Notes: generated by a model not told the origin, from the letters alone. A stretch of 34,414 bases of DNA from Chloroflexota bacterium (GCA_002722155.1 PBKS01000010.1:1-34414), one strand, 5' to 3'. Numbered from the stretch's first letter, positions 8,951 through 17,724 are shown. Made by a program: numbers and translations.

Positions 8951-10087
8951 TTAGGCGTCCAGAAAGTACCTATTAGTACGAAGTTTTATATTTTCTGAAG
9001 TTTCTCTGCTTATCGGAATAGTGCCGACAACCTTAGTGCCTTTTCCTTCTTCCGAATTGATATCAACGTATCCCCCCACTCTCTCTGCTCTCAATTTCAA
9101 ATTTAGCAGCCCAAAATGACCGGCTTCAGGGACATTTTTTATGTTCGAGCGGCTGAAACCAATTCCATTGTCTTCGACAGAAAATGATATCCCTTCTTCA
9201 ACCCAAATAATTTCCGCACTGATGAGGTTTGCGTTAGCATGCTCCACAGAATTTAACACTGACTGTCTTATAATCTGATACAGGTCCATAGCTACAGGTC
9301 CTGGTAATCCCCCCTTATTTAACTCATTGGAGATATAGACTATTTCTATTGGGGATGACACAGGTTCTTTTTCAAGATCTTTAAAAAACACTTGAAGAGA
9401 CTCCTCTATCCCCACTACCGCAATTTGATCGTGCCCTTTTTCTCTTACTAGTTGTCTGAGGTTAACATCCGCGTTTTTGACCATTGATACCAGATTATCA
9501 ATGTCCTTAACAGTTTCTTGATCTTCAATTACCAATTTTAATAAGCCAAGATGCATCAAAATGGCACTCAATTCACTCATAGTTTGATCGTGCAAATCCG
9601 CAGCTAATTCCTTTCGCATATCATCTCTTCCTTGCTCAACCGCATCAAACTGCTCAATCCTTCGTAATCTATAAGCCATTATCTGAGATATTCGGGATAT
9701 AAACTCGAGAGCCGCGATTGGCCTCTTTTGAGACACCTCTGAAAATGAATCTCTGCTTATTCGAAATAATTTACATGCGGTTCTGGCTATGACACGAGCC
9801 GTTCTCGGTTGAGAATCTAAAAACGCGATCTCACCAATGACTGAACCCGACTTGATCCAGGCTACAGGTATCCATTTCTCATTCACCGGTACTTCTACTA
9901 ATGCCTCACCAGTGAGAAGCAAATCAATACTTGTGGACACATCACCGTAGCCAACAATGACTGTTCCTTGTGAAAAAAGTATTTCCTCTCCGTACTCCGA
10001 AAAATATTTTTTATATTTTTCTATTTCTGCATCAGTCAATATAGGTTCATCCAGAGAACCTGAACTATCGAAATAATTATCAGACAT
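8951..10087 (-). CDS. Soluble histidine kinase: cyclic-nucleotide-binding domain + HisKA_3 + HATPase
   Basis: This 378-residue protein has no membrane helix. Residues ~27-140 form a CRP-like cNMP-binding fold with the phosphate-binding cassette GEIAFLDSQPRTARV, which keeps the Glu and Arg-Thr expected to hold a cyclic nucleotide. The HisKA_3 dimerisation box follows, AADLHDQTMSEL, with phospho-acceptor H166. A HATPase domain ends the protein (N box around VEHAN, G box EDNGIGF). It would phosphorylate NarL-type regulators; one is encoded immediately upstream (21 bp gap) and another at 5812. GAAGG lies 7 nt before the ATG. It is the last gene of the minus-strand archaellum run, so it probably couples a second messenger to filament control. 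This last point is inference. Confidence 0.9.
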   Translation of the reverse strand: MSDNYFDSSGSLDEPILTDAEIEKYKKYFSEYGEEILFSQGTVIVGYGDVSTSIDLLLTGEALVEVPVNEKWIPVAWIKSGSVIGEIAFLDSQPRTARVIARTACKLFRISRDSFSEVSQKRPIAALEFISRISQIMAYRLRRIEQFDAVEQGRDDMRKELAADLHDQTMSELSAILMHLGLLKLVIEDQETVKDIDNLVSMVKNADVNLRQLVREKGHDQIAVVGIEESLQVFFKDLEKEPVSSPIEIVYISNELNKGGLPGPVAMDLYQIIRQSVLNSVEHANANLISAEIIWVEEGISFSVEDNGIGFSRSNIKNVPEAGHFGLLNLKLRAERVGGYVDINSEEGKGTKVVGTIPISRETSENIKLRTNRYFLDA

Positions 10088-10108
10088 GCGAGTACCTTCG
10101 AACTGATT

Positions 10109-10774
10109 TTAGTCTGTTGATAGGGAAACGCATAAGTTCAGAAATGCTATCGTAGAATTGGCCTGAGTAATCAAATAATCATCCCCTGAAACATTTAATT
10201 TTTCCTCGAGCAATCTTTGGATAACTTCCACGTCCTCCGGTGAAGATTGCAAGTCAGTCGCAATCTCTTGAACAGTCATACCTTTGCATCCCCTGTAAAT
10301 CACCTCCAATTCTCTAGAAGACAAATGTCCTGAATCGGAAGCATGCCGCTCGTAATATCCGATTAATTTTTCTATCAGGACATTATCAAGTATCAGATGT
10401 CCTTGCATGACTTTTCTCACGACTCTAATTAATTCTCCTATGTCATCCAGAGAATTCTTTAAAACATATGCTTTTGATTTCGAGTCCGTTTCGATCAAGT
10501 CCTTTACGTAGGACCAATCATCGTAGGCTGACACAACTACAATCGAAGTGTCCGGATTATTCTCTCTAATAGTTTTACTAGCAGAAATGCCATCAAGTCT
10601 CGGCATACGTATATCTAGTACAGCGACATCCACATCTAGTTCAGCGCATTTATTTACAGCTTCTAGGCCATCTTCACAGACGGCTGCAACTGCAAAATCA
10701 GCTTGGGTTTCAAGTACACGCTTATAAGCCGTACGGATGAAAGGAGAATCATCTGCTATGAGAATATTTGCCAT
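10109..10774 (-). CDS. NarL-like response regulator with degenerate HTH
   Basis: The 221-residue protein begins with a receiver: acidic pair in LIADDSPF, phospho-acceptor Asp in AVLDIRMPRLDG, and lysine in AYVLKNS. The C-terminal region (from ~150) starts like a LuxR helix-turn-helix (LSSRELEVIYRGCKGMTVQEIATDL), but the recognition helix is poor, with acidic residues where DNA-contacting ones are expected (SSPEDVEVIQRLLEEKL). It may bind DNA weakly or act through protein contacts. It lies between the acidic gene and the cNMP-domain histidine kinase, forming an evident kinase-regulator pair within the archaellum operon. Confidence 0.88.
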   Translation of the reverse strand: MANILIADDSPFIRTAYKRVLETQADFAVAAVCEDGLEAVNKCAELDVDVAVLDIRMPRLDGISASKTIRENNPDTSIVVVSAYDDWSYVKDLIETDSKSKAYVLKNSLDDIGELIRVVRKVMQGHLILDNVLIEKLIGYYERHASDSGHLSSRELEVIYRGCKGMTVQEIATDLQSSPEDVEVIQRLLEEKLNVSGDDYLITQANSTIAFLNLCVSLSTD

Positions 10775-10786
10775 TTTATTTAATCG

Positions 10787-11434
10787 TTAATTCCTTGTTA
10801 ATAAGCCAGAAACTTCTTTTATTTCATTTCGCAGTTGCTCTATAGAAACTGTCCCATATTTATCAAGCAACTGGCGAACTTGAGGCCGCACCTCTATCTT
10901 CTCTGCAAACAAGTCTCCCATGTCAGATTCCTCGGGAATTACACTCTCAACACTTTTTGCAGTCACTAAAGATTCTTCTTCTGCAGGATCCTCTTCCACA
11001 TTATCTGGTATATCCTCCATGTTCTGATCTTCGCTATCATCTAGGTCATCCAAGGAGACGGTCTGGAAATTAACTGGTTTTTCAAGTGGCTTAGATTCTA
11101 TGACGACATCCTGAATATCCTCTATATCATCGTTTAGCGCATCTGAAGCAACGACAGTATTTTGCAGTAGTGGAGGTGTACCCGCTTCGAGGGTAGGCTC
11201 AAATACATCTTCATAGATTTCCGGGTCCAATTCGCTTAGATCCCATAAAGCATCAGGGACTGGATCAGCACTTTCGTTGGTTGTTTCAATTGGTTCTGAC
11301 CCTATATCAATGGGACTCTGGTCAATTGTCTCACTCCTACCTCTACTATCAAGGTCGAGTTTGAACGATTTCATGACATTCCCAAATTTGTCATAAATTG
11401 TTCTACGAATCGAATCCATGCCATCCATCATCAT
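10787..11434 (-). CDS. Acidic low-complexity protein following arlJ (unknown)
   Basis: I do not recognise this 215-residue protein. It has a short basic N-terminal helix (~6-25), a long acidic Asp/Glu/Ser/Pro-rich middle that looks disordered (~30-175), and a helical C-terminal segment (~178-212). It has no signal peptide or membrane helix. The ATG overlaps the arlJ stop as ATGA, so the two are translationally coupled, which argues it belongs to the archaellum machine. By position and character it could be a cytoplasmic adaptor comparable in role to ArlC/D/E in Euryarchaeota, but I see no sequence similarity strong enough to say so. Confidence 0.7.
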   Translation of the reverse strand: MMMDGMDSIRRTIYDKFGNVMKSFKLDLDSRGRSETIDQSPIDIGSEPIETTNESADPVPDALWDLSELDPEIYEDVFEPTLEAGTPPLLQNTVVASDALNDDIEDIQDVVIESKPLEKPVNFQTVSLDDLDDSEDQNMEDIPDNVEEDPAEEESLVTAKSVESVIPEESDMGDLFAEKIEVRPQVRQLLDKYGTVSIEQLRNEIKEVSGLLTRN

Positions 11435-13065
11435 ATAACTCCTGCAGATATTACCTTGTACATTCCCATTACTAATCCAGACGAACCATTTTCTGGAGTC
11501 GACAGTAAAGCCGCCGTGACTTTAGGCACCACAAACATAACAACGGCTGATGTCAAACATGTTACAGCAAAAAAGCTGATGATTTTGAGATTATTACCAC
11601 CTTCTGAAAACTTTGGGGCTAAGGCGTTGGCAATGGTCAGTATCGCAACCGCCAATATTATGGTTGTTTGAAGTGTCGAGACGTTCCCCATCTGGAAAAC
11701 ATCAACAGATGCACACAACTCCTCAGGACTCGGCAATTTGATTCCGGCAGTATCTACCCCCGGTGGCACAACAACTTGGTTCATACAGTTTTCTCTATCA
11801 GAGACACCTACTATGGATCCTAATTTACTGTTAAAGCTAATAATTATCTCTAAAACAAAAACCAGTATCAGTGCCATTACCGAATGCATCGTTATTGTCA
11901 AAAAAGTGAAAGTAGAGGAAGTCAATTTGCGTTTAGCCCTAAGTTCAGAAATGTTTTGGGCGTAATCTGAACAAATTTCCCCAATCTGACCTGGGTTACA
12001 TCCCACTTCTACTCCATCGACAAACATACTTGAAGTCCGAGAAACCAACTCACTACCAGTTTCTCTGCTAAAAGTCTCCCAACATTCCGCAGAAGGCAGG
12101 CCAGATTCTAATCTAGTTCTCAGGCGTTCCAAAGGATCTTTTAAATATTGATAAGAATTAGTGTCTATTCGCTTGAGAGCTTCAGTCAAAGTCACTCCGC
12201 CTGAGCCAGCGATACTTCCAATAGCCCTTAGGAAAACCGGCAATTCTTGGTCAATATTAGCGACACGAGAAGCATCTCGCATTGCTAGAAAAGCGGAAGG
12301 TATTAGGCTTATACCGGTGAAAGCAAACACTGAACCAGATGCTGTAACAGGGCTAACACCTCTCTCCAATAACATTAAAAATCCCAAGATACCCAATGCC
12401 AGACCTGCTGGGCCACATGATATGAATAGAAACTTTGCCAGCTTCCGGTCCGGTGTTGTTCCAGAAACCGGGTCATAGGTAATCGTTTCAAACGGAGCTA
12501 CCTTGTAAATTAAAAAAACTCCGACAGATGTAACCCCGGCCAAGGTAAAAAGCATTAAATATATAAAGGATGCACTTGTAGATCCCAATAGACTTGAAAC
12601 TTGTGATACGACCATAATGAGTGTAACTGCAACTAAAACGGCTGCATACGCGTCAGTCCATTTCCGTAAATTTTCAACGTTTCGTTCGTAATCATTCCCG
12701 TAATGTTCAGCCTCAGCCCGGGCCTCTTGAAGAACGAAATCTGATTCTGAACTACCGGATGATATAGATGCTGAAAACCTGAGTAAAAGACTTTTTATCC
12801 GAGGCGCTTTGGCCCTTTGAGCAACTGCCTGAAAAGCTCTTGTATACTCAACACCCATGGACCGCGCCATTAGGTTTATATATTCAAAAAATACTGAAGT
12901 GAGATACCTTTGCCGTCCACAATATTCGAGCAATCGATCTCTAGTGACACCACCTCGAGATAGTATCGCCATGTAGGTTAATTGAGAAAATAGGTCAAAT
13001 CCAATTACTTGGTTATCAGAAGAGACCTTCTCTATTTGCTTGCGCGAGGACGTTGTGGAGTTCAT
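11431..13065 (-). CDS. arlJ: Archaellum/type IV filament membrane platform protein ArlJ (FlaJ)
   Basis: This 544-residue polytopic protein has about seven to nine hydrophobic segments (for example near 140-190, 210-265, 385-415, 465-485 and 500-525) and two T2SSF-like cytoplasmic helical domains. The second domain carries IAGSGGVTLTEALKRI, which resembles the G-x-x-L-x-x-A-L motif of this family. Size and layout fit archaeal ArlJ better than the shorter ~300-residue TadB or TadC. ArlJ anchors the ATPase ArlI and the filament base in the membrane. The ATG lies inside the 3' end of arlI (50-bp overlap), and the stop overlaps the next gene as ATGA. Family call is strong; choice of ArlJ over a pilus homologue rests on the neighbours. 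Confidence 0.88.
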   Translation of the reverse strand: MNSTTSSRKQIEKVSSDNQVIGFDLFSQLTYMAILSRGGVTRDRLLEYCGRQRYLTSVFFEYINLMARSMGVEYTRAFQAVAQRAKAPRIKSLLLRFSASISSGSSESDFVLQEARAEAEHYGNDYERNVENLRKWTDAYAAVLVAVTLIMVVSQVSSLLGSTSASFIYLMLFTLAGVTSVGVFLIYKVAPFETITYDPVSGTTPDRKLAKFLFISCGPAGLALGILGFLMLLERGVSPVTASGSVFAFTGISLIPSAFLAMRDASRVANIDQELPVFLRAIGSIAGSGGVTLTEALKRIDTNSYQYLKDPLERLRTRLESGLPSAECWETFSRETGSELVSRTSSMFVDGVEVGCNPGQIGEICSDYAQNISELRAKRKLTSSTFTFLTITMHSVMALILVFVLEIIISFNSKLGSIVGVSDRENCMNQVVVPPGVDTAGIKLPSPEELCASVDVFQMGNVSTLQTTIILAVAILTIANALAPKFSEGGNNLKIISFFAVTCLTSAVVMFVVPKVTAALLSTPENGSSGLVMGMYKVISAGVI

Positions 13066-14806
13066 AAAAATTCGTAGTGTCCCGATCCGATAAACGTTTT
13101 AAAACTTCGGCCCTTCTTTCTAGCTCACCATATATATTTCTATATTCGTCCGGAGGGAGTCCTCGTTTGGAGGCTACCACCTGTTCCAATAGATACGTAT
13201 TCATATAGCCTGGAAATTCAAATTCATCTGTAGCCGGATTCCATTTGAAAACTTCTATAAATCCAAAGGAATTACTCTCAGGGTCATATTCAATAATCTC
13301 GCTAATGCTAAGACATCTTCTACCAGGGCTACCGTCGGGAAGCCTGACAGCGCTCATAATCACCACCATATTTAAATTATCCACGTAGGTTTTGGGAACA
13401 TTGATTGGGTTTCCAGTTAAACGTTGAATCAATTTCTCCACTGAGGCAGCATGGAACGTTGCCATACAAGCATGACCAGTTTGCATAGCTTGAAATGCTA
13501 TAGCTCCTTCCGCACCTCTTATTTCTCCTATTACTATTTCTTCGGGCCTTTGTCGCAAAGCAGCGACCAATAGATCAAACATAGTCACAGAAGCACTATT
13601 CTCTCCCCCTCCTCTCACAACTTCTCTGATCCAATTTTGATGAGGTACCTGTAACTCTGGGGTATCTTCAATACTTACTATCTTCGCATTAGGAGGTATG
13701 AACGTACTTATGGCGTTCAAAATCGTTGTTTTTCCTGAAGCCGTCTCCCCAGACACAAAGGTATTCATCCCTTCACTTAACATCAAAGAAATATAGGCAG
13801 CCATTTCATACGTCAAGGTTCCAAACTTAATCAAATCTAAAATGCTAAGGGGAGTTGCACTAAATTTTCTTATGGTGAAATTGCTTCCCCGTCGCGAAAC
13901 ATCTCCGCCATAAACAATGTTAATCCTAGAGCCGTCCGGCAAGGTAGAATCCACAATGGGCTCACGAATGGTCACAGGTCTTCCTATCTTTTCTGACAAC
14001 TGTATTACATATTGATCCAATTCTTCCGAGTCAGAAAATTCGATGCTGGCCTTCAGCCCTCCAAATATTTTATGCTCAATATACAGTGGGCCTACTCCAC
14101 TGCAGCTTATATCCTCTATGTAAGGATCCTCTACAAGTGGATCCATAACTCCCATGCCAGCCTTTTCTCTCCGCATCAAATATTTAATTGCTTGAAACTG
14201 ATCGTCTGTTAAATCGACCGACTTAGACACTTTCTTAGAAGAAGAATCTGCACGGCCGCAAATTTCATCCACAGCATTCAAAATTACTTCAAGTCGCTCT
14301 TCAGATCCATCAGCCGCACGAAGCTCATCAATGTAGTCCATCAACTGAACATCAATGTCATTAACTATTTCCTCAACCCCCGGGGCCAGTGATGGCTCAA
14401 CGGCCAGATAATAATCTCTTGTATCTTCGGGATCGTGAACCACATGTATGAATACCCCTCCACCGACCGGATATACCAAATTACGTTTCTGCTGAGTGTC
14501 AGAACCCCTACTCACAAACCCAAGATATTCTGGTATGCCAATCTCCTCAACAGGCAGTTTGGAAACATAAGCTCCTAAATGTCTAAATTGTTCGGCCTGT
14601 TCTCTAAAATCGGATGGCAATTTGGCCATCACTTTCTCGTCCAAAACGAATTTACTTGAATTACCAACCCCGGCATTTTGTAAAAACCCTTGAATCCCCT
14701 CTTTTAATGAGACTGCATGGCCGTTTGTGGAGCCATTCGCACTCTGGTCACCACGAGATTTACCCATTTGGACTATAACTTTAAAGTTTTTGAGATTGAA
14801 AGCCAT
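13016..14806 (-). CDS. arlI: Archaellum motor/assembly ATPase ArlI (FlaI), GspE superfamily
   Basis: The 596-residue secretion-type ATPase has an N-terminal domain of ~230 residues and a C-terminal RecA-like motor. Walker A SGETASGKTT lies near residue 352, followed by an Asp box SIEDTPEL, Walker B EEIVIGEIRG and His box GHACMATFHAAS. In archaea ArlI both builds and turns the filament, working with ArlH and ArlJ. The KFGTLTYEMAAYISLMLSEGMN region and N-terminal organisation are typical of archaeal-type FlaI/TadA ATPases. It is flanked by arlH (13 bp gap) and arlJ (50-bp overlap). TadA or a pilus ATPase is the alternative, made unlikely by the archaellin and arlH neighbours. Confidence 0.93.
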   Translation of the reverse strand: MAFNLKNFKVIVQMGKSRGDQSANGSTNGHAVSLKEGIQGFLQNAGVGNSSKFVLDEKVMAKLPSDFREQAEQFRHLGAYVSKLPVEEIGIPEYLGFVSRGSDTQQKRNLVYPVGGGVFIHVVHDPEDTRDYYLAVEPSLAPGVEEIVNDIDVQLMDYIDELRAADGSEERLEVILNAVDEICGRADSSSKKVSKSVDLTDDQFQAIKYLMRREKAGMGVMDPLVEDPYIEDISCSGVGPLYIEHKIFGGLKASIEFSDSEELDQYVIQLSEKIGRPVTIREPIVDSTLPDGSRINIVYGGDVSRRGSNFTIRKFSATPLSILDLIKFGTLTYEMAAYISLMLSEGMNTFVSGETASGKTTILNAISTFIPPNAKIVSIEDTPELQVPHQNWIREVVRGGGENSASVTMFDLLVAALRQRPEEIVIGEIRGAEGAIAFQAMQTGHACMATFHAASVEKLIQRLTGNPINVPKTYVDNLNMVVIMSAVRLPDGSPGRRCLSISEIIEYDPESNSFGFIEVFKWNPATDEFEFPGYMNTYLLEQVVASKRGLPPDEYRNIYGELERRAEVLKRLSDRDTTNFYELHNVLAQANREGLF

Positions 14807-14819
14807 TTAACCCCTCTGT

Positions 14820-15524
14820 TTAGGCCTTAGCCCGAGAAACCGGAACTATACGAATCCCCATTCCTGGTTCCACTTCAAAACCTAAAATGTTACCTGTCCG
14901 CATGTCAGCTCCACGTATTTTCGCGACTTCCATAGTTTTAACCAGGTTGGTTCCTGATGCCGTCACCTGTAATCTCAAATAGGCGTCACATATAGACCTG
15001 ACTCTAAGAAGGAAATCTTCATCGAAAGCATTTTCATGAACAGTACACGCAATAACTTGACCCCTTTCGCAAACATTTTTCATTTCATTGAAAAAATCTT
15101 GTATTTGTTCTCCTCCAGCTCTTGAAACAAATGTAGTAAGAGAGTCAATAACTATCATTTGCGACGAATCTTGTTTCCATATGTGTTCTGATAGTAATTT
15201 AAAAAACAAATCGGGATCTTCATTTTCAGCCGATGAGCTTAAAGGAAAAATTTGCAAGTCGTTGAGCAGGAAATAATCCGTAGCATCCTGCCCTAAACTT
15301 TCCATCTGTCTAAGCAATGCATGTACATTTTGTTCTGTGGTGTAAATGCTCGCTCTATGACCCGCATTTAGAGTTCCCCATAGCAGTTGTTGGGCAAAGG
15401 TACTCTTACCCGAAGCGTCTTGACCTTCAATGAGCATGACCGTGTTATATGGAATTCCTCCACCAAGTCTTCTGTCAATTTCCGTACTGCCAGTTGTTAT
15501 CACTGATACTTCTTCAGTAGTCAT
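14820..15524 (-). CDS. arlH: ArlH (FlaH), KaiC/RecA-superfamily archaellum ATP-binding protein
   Basis: This is a 234-residue single RecA/KaiC-type domain, the usual ArlH length. Walker A GQDASGKST lies at residues 34-42 and Walker B QMIVIDSLTTF near 120. The N-terminus STEIDRRLGGGIPYNTVMLIEG is typical of KaiC-like proteins. ArlH binds ATP, forms a ring at the base of the archaellum and regulates ArlI; it is a marker that distinguishes archaella from other type IV filament systems. GAGGA precedes the ATG by ~8 nt. It directly precedes arlI. A stand-alone KaiC paralogue is the alternative, unlikely given position and size. Confidence 0.92.
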   Translation of the reverse strand: MTTEEVSVITTGSTEIDRRLGGGIPYNTVMLIEGQDASGKSTFAQQLLWGTLNAGHRASIYTTEQNVHALLRQMESLGQDATDYFLLNDLQIFPLSSSAENEDPDLFFKLLSEHIWKQDSSQMIVIDSLTTFVSRAGGEQIQDFFNEMKNVCERGQVIACTVHENAFDEDFLLRVRSICDAYLRLQVTASGTNLVKTMEVAKIRGADMRTGNILGFEVEPGMGIRIVPVSRAKA

Positions 15525-15601
15525 TTGACTGTCCTCGAATACTTATGCTTGCCGTATACAATCTTTTTAATCTTCTCACAATACTACAGGGTTTAACATC
15601 A

Positions 15602-16594
15602 CTATTGCATCGGACATATCGAAGGAAAGGAATATGAATTGTCTACGCCATTAGGTAAACCTATTATAAGTGTTCCAGAAACCTGAGGTTCTCCATTAAG
15701 GTTGGCAATTAATGTCATGGTTTCTCCTGGATTGAATGTACCAGTCTGATAATTATCATCTGCAATTGAATATGTCCATTGATTAGGTTGTAGTGGCGGA
15801 GTCCCTTTGACCGGGATTTTCATGGCCGTATTATTAGCATCTGTATTGAGAATCACAAAAATATCCAACTGTTCCTCAATTTCAGCAGTATCAAATGCGG
15901 TGCCACCCGTGTTTTTTATTTTGAAGTCAGTGACACACGCCACCTCGGACAAATCTTGTGTTTCAACCCCATCGATAGTTAACAGAACTTTATATCCTCC
16001 TTCATTACGAGGAGTGGTCTGGGTAGCTGACCATATTTTTAACCTATACGGATCTATTTCTGTGGCAGTTCCGGTCAAAATAAAATCTGGCGACACCCAA
16101 GAATATACATCTCCTGTCAAATCATGCCATGGATCCCCCCAGGAGTCTGTTTCATTACTTATGACATCTCCCATTCCATAGTAATCGACCGATACTTGGG
16201 TGCTACCTCCATTATCCCTATTACCAGGTTCCAAAGGCGAAGTCATAATCTTGTTCAACTTCAACCTGGCTGTAGCATCAGCCGGTCCTAGAAACCAATA
16301 ACAGTCGATTTCATTGGTAACAGTTAAATCCCCAGTCCTTGCTAGCCCAGGATATATACGTTTACATCCCTCTACATCATTTGGGTTATGCTCCGTCACT
16401 TCTTCGTAACTAGCCTTGAAATCCTGGGAGCTAGAAATCTCAATCTTTGTACTCACTTTATCTGCGATTGTCTCTGCAGCATTTTTGTTAGCGACCGCCA
16501 GGAGTTCCGCTCCTATTTGGTTGGCTTTGAACATAACCACAACTGCTGTTAGAAGTACCGAAATTATGAGTAGTGCAGAGATACTTGTTCCCAT
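15602..16594 (-). CDS. arlF: ArlF-like archaellum stator/filament-base protein, unusually long
   Basis: The 330-residue protein begins MGTSISALLIISVLLTAVVVMF, a short N-terminal hydrophobic helix typical of ArlF/pilin-like proteins, followed by an amphipathic stretch and a beta-rich outer domain. Archaeal ArlF is usually about 130-170 residues, so about half of this protein is extra. The C-terminal part (NTGGTAFDTAEIEEQLDIF and GTPPLQPNQWTY) looks like the beta-sandwich segment of ArlF/ArlG. It lies between arlG-like and arlH, the crenarchaeal gene order. No clear Shine-Dalgarno is seen. The assignment rests on N-terminus, fold impression and position; it could instead be a minor archaellin. 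Confidence 0.65.
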   Translation of the reverse strand: MGTSISALLIISVLLTAVVVMFKANQIGAELLAVANKNAAETIADKVSTKIEISSSQDFKASYEEVTEHNPNDVEGCKRIYPGLARTGDLTVTNEIDCYWFLGPADATARLKLNKIMTSPLEPGNRDNGGSTQVSVDYYGMGDVISNETDSWGDPWHDLTGDVYSWVSPDFILTGTATEIDPYRLKIWSATQTTPRNEGGYKVLLTIDGVETQDLSEVACVTDFKIKNTGGTAFDTAEIEEQLDIFVILNTDANNTAMKIPVKGTPPLQPNQWTYSIADDNYQTGTFNPGETMTLIANLNGEPQVSGTLIIGLPNGVDNSYSFPSICPMQ

Positions 16595-16624
16595 ATCAAA
16601 TTAGCAGCCCGTGTTGGTAAATCT

Positions 16625-17134
16625 CTATTGGCCGTACTGGAACTGATATACAGATTTAATTCCGTTAGCAGTGTTGAATTCAAAATTATAAGTTTTTACA
16701 GCCGATTCCAGTTGATTTGCATCACTAAGAGTCACAGCAATCTCGATGGTTTCACCTTCGATCCAGTACCCAGTTTTATCTGTCCCATCTTTTTTCTTAG
16801 CAACCCAGCTGCCAGGACAGGTTGCATTGTTGTGACACAGAACCACAAATTTAGATTTATCGATTGAGGAGATATAAATATCAGCTTGGTCCAAAAAACT
16901 GACCTCTGTGCTGCCAACATTTTTTATCCATGCTCGAACCAAAGTAGGGGTATTGGGTGGAGCGTGAACCGCGGTTATTTCTACGTCGGTCTCTATTTGT
17001 TGAGCTAAGTCTCTCTGTGATTCAACAACAGACTGGCTACTACTACCAACTATCGGAGTTAGGGTTGTCATTACCAACCCAGCCGCGGTAACTCCTGCTA
17101 TAACCAGTAGAGCAGTGACAATAACCTTATCCAA
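16625..17134 (-). CDS. arlG: ArlG-like archaellum stator protein
   Basis: The 169-residue protein has one N-terminal hydrophobic helix (~4-25) and a beta-sandwich domain outside. ETDVEITAVHAPPNTP followed by VRAWIKNVGSTEVSFLDQADIYI matches the ArlG pattern (I-T-D-I-x-I, then Y-x-K-N-x-G-S). ArlG and ArlF form the stator contact between motor and S-layer or envelope in archaea. It starts at TTG (17134) with GAGGT about 7 nt upstream, which decides the start. It lies 35 bp downstream of the coiled-coil gene and 30 bp before arlF-like. Two cysteines (CHNNATC) may form a disulfide. Confidence 0.78.
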   Translation of the reverse strand: MDKVIVTALLVIAGVTAAGLVMTTLTPIVGSSSQSVVESQRDLAQQIETDVEITAVHAPPNTPTLVRAWIKNVGSTEVSFLDQADIYISSIDKSKFVVLCHNNATCPGSWVAKKKDGTDKTGYWIEGETIEIAVTLSDANQLESAVKTYNFEFNTANGIKSVYQFQYGQ

Positions 17135-17169
17135 CTTATTTACCTCAACCGATCAGGAACTATAGAAGT

Positions 17170-17700
17170 TCAGGAAGCCTCTATAGAGATACAAACTAAT
17201 TTGTGTAAATCGGAAATCACTTGTGAATAAACTGATGGTGACATAGGATCGTCACCAGAATACATTTCATCCAACATTGACATATTCTTTAATATAAATT
17301 TCGACATCAATGGGCTAATCATCGCTGAATTTTCGTATGCCTCCAAAATAGGAAACAGTCTCGCTGCAGTTAGACCTTTTTCTTTGGCTCCCCCCATCCA
17401 GGCAAGAAGATCATTAAGAGTACCTTTGTTATTTTGTTCTGTTGACAGGTCTAAACCTGCTTCAGAACCAAAATAAGTCCTAGGAACTCCGTTAGCTACT
17501 GAAGGAGACGCGGCTGGTGAAGCTGCGACCGGTGATGCTGCTGGCTGAACCAGCTGCTGAGACGTAGCTAGAACATCAGACTTTCGCAGCCAGGTGTCCC
17601 GCATATCTATCAGAATCTGCCTAATCTCAGTCTTAAGGATATTTACCTCATCCTCAAGGACTTGGATTCTCTGTTCTAATTGCGAATTAGAAGTTGTCAT
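17170..17700 (-). CDS. Coiled-coil protein in the arlX / arlC-D-E position (ArlD/E-like C-terminus)
   Basis: The 176-residue protein has no membrane helix. Residues 1-40 form a heptad-rich coiled coil (LEQRIQVLEDEVNILKTEI), then an Ala/Pro/Ser linker (~50-75) and a helical C-terminal domain (~85-176). The LLAWMGGAKEKG and ARLFPILEAYENSAMISPLM segments resemble the short domain of euryarchaeal FlaD/E (a tryptophan segment followed by a Y-x-x-x-x-x-I-S motif). Those proteins connect the archaellum switch to chemotaxis; crenarchaea have the ring protein ArlX here instead, which carries a membrane helix that this protein lacks. The gene lies 24 bp after arlB. The similarity is by eye and needs a profile search. 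Confidence 0.6.
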   Translation of the reverse strand: MTTSNSQLEQRIQVLEDEVNILKTEIRQILIDMRDTWLRKSDVLATSQQLVQPAASPVAASPAASPSVANGVPRTYFGSEAGLDLSTEQNNKGTLNDLLAWMGGAKEKGLTAARLFPILEAYENSAMISPLMSKFILKNMSMLDEMYSGDDPMSPSVYSQVISDLHKLVCISIEAS

Positions 17701-17724
17701 ATATCACCATCTTTATGAAAGCGA

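Noticed and set aside
14820-15524. KaiC circadian clock protein
   Set aside because: It has only one RecA domain of 234 residues, no KaiA/KaiB neighbours, and sits immediately before arlI.
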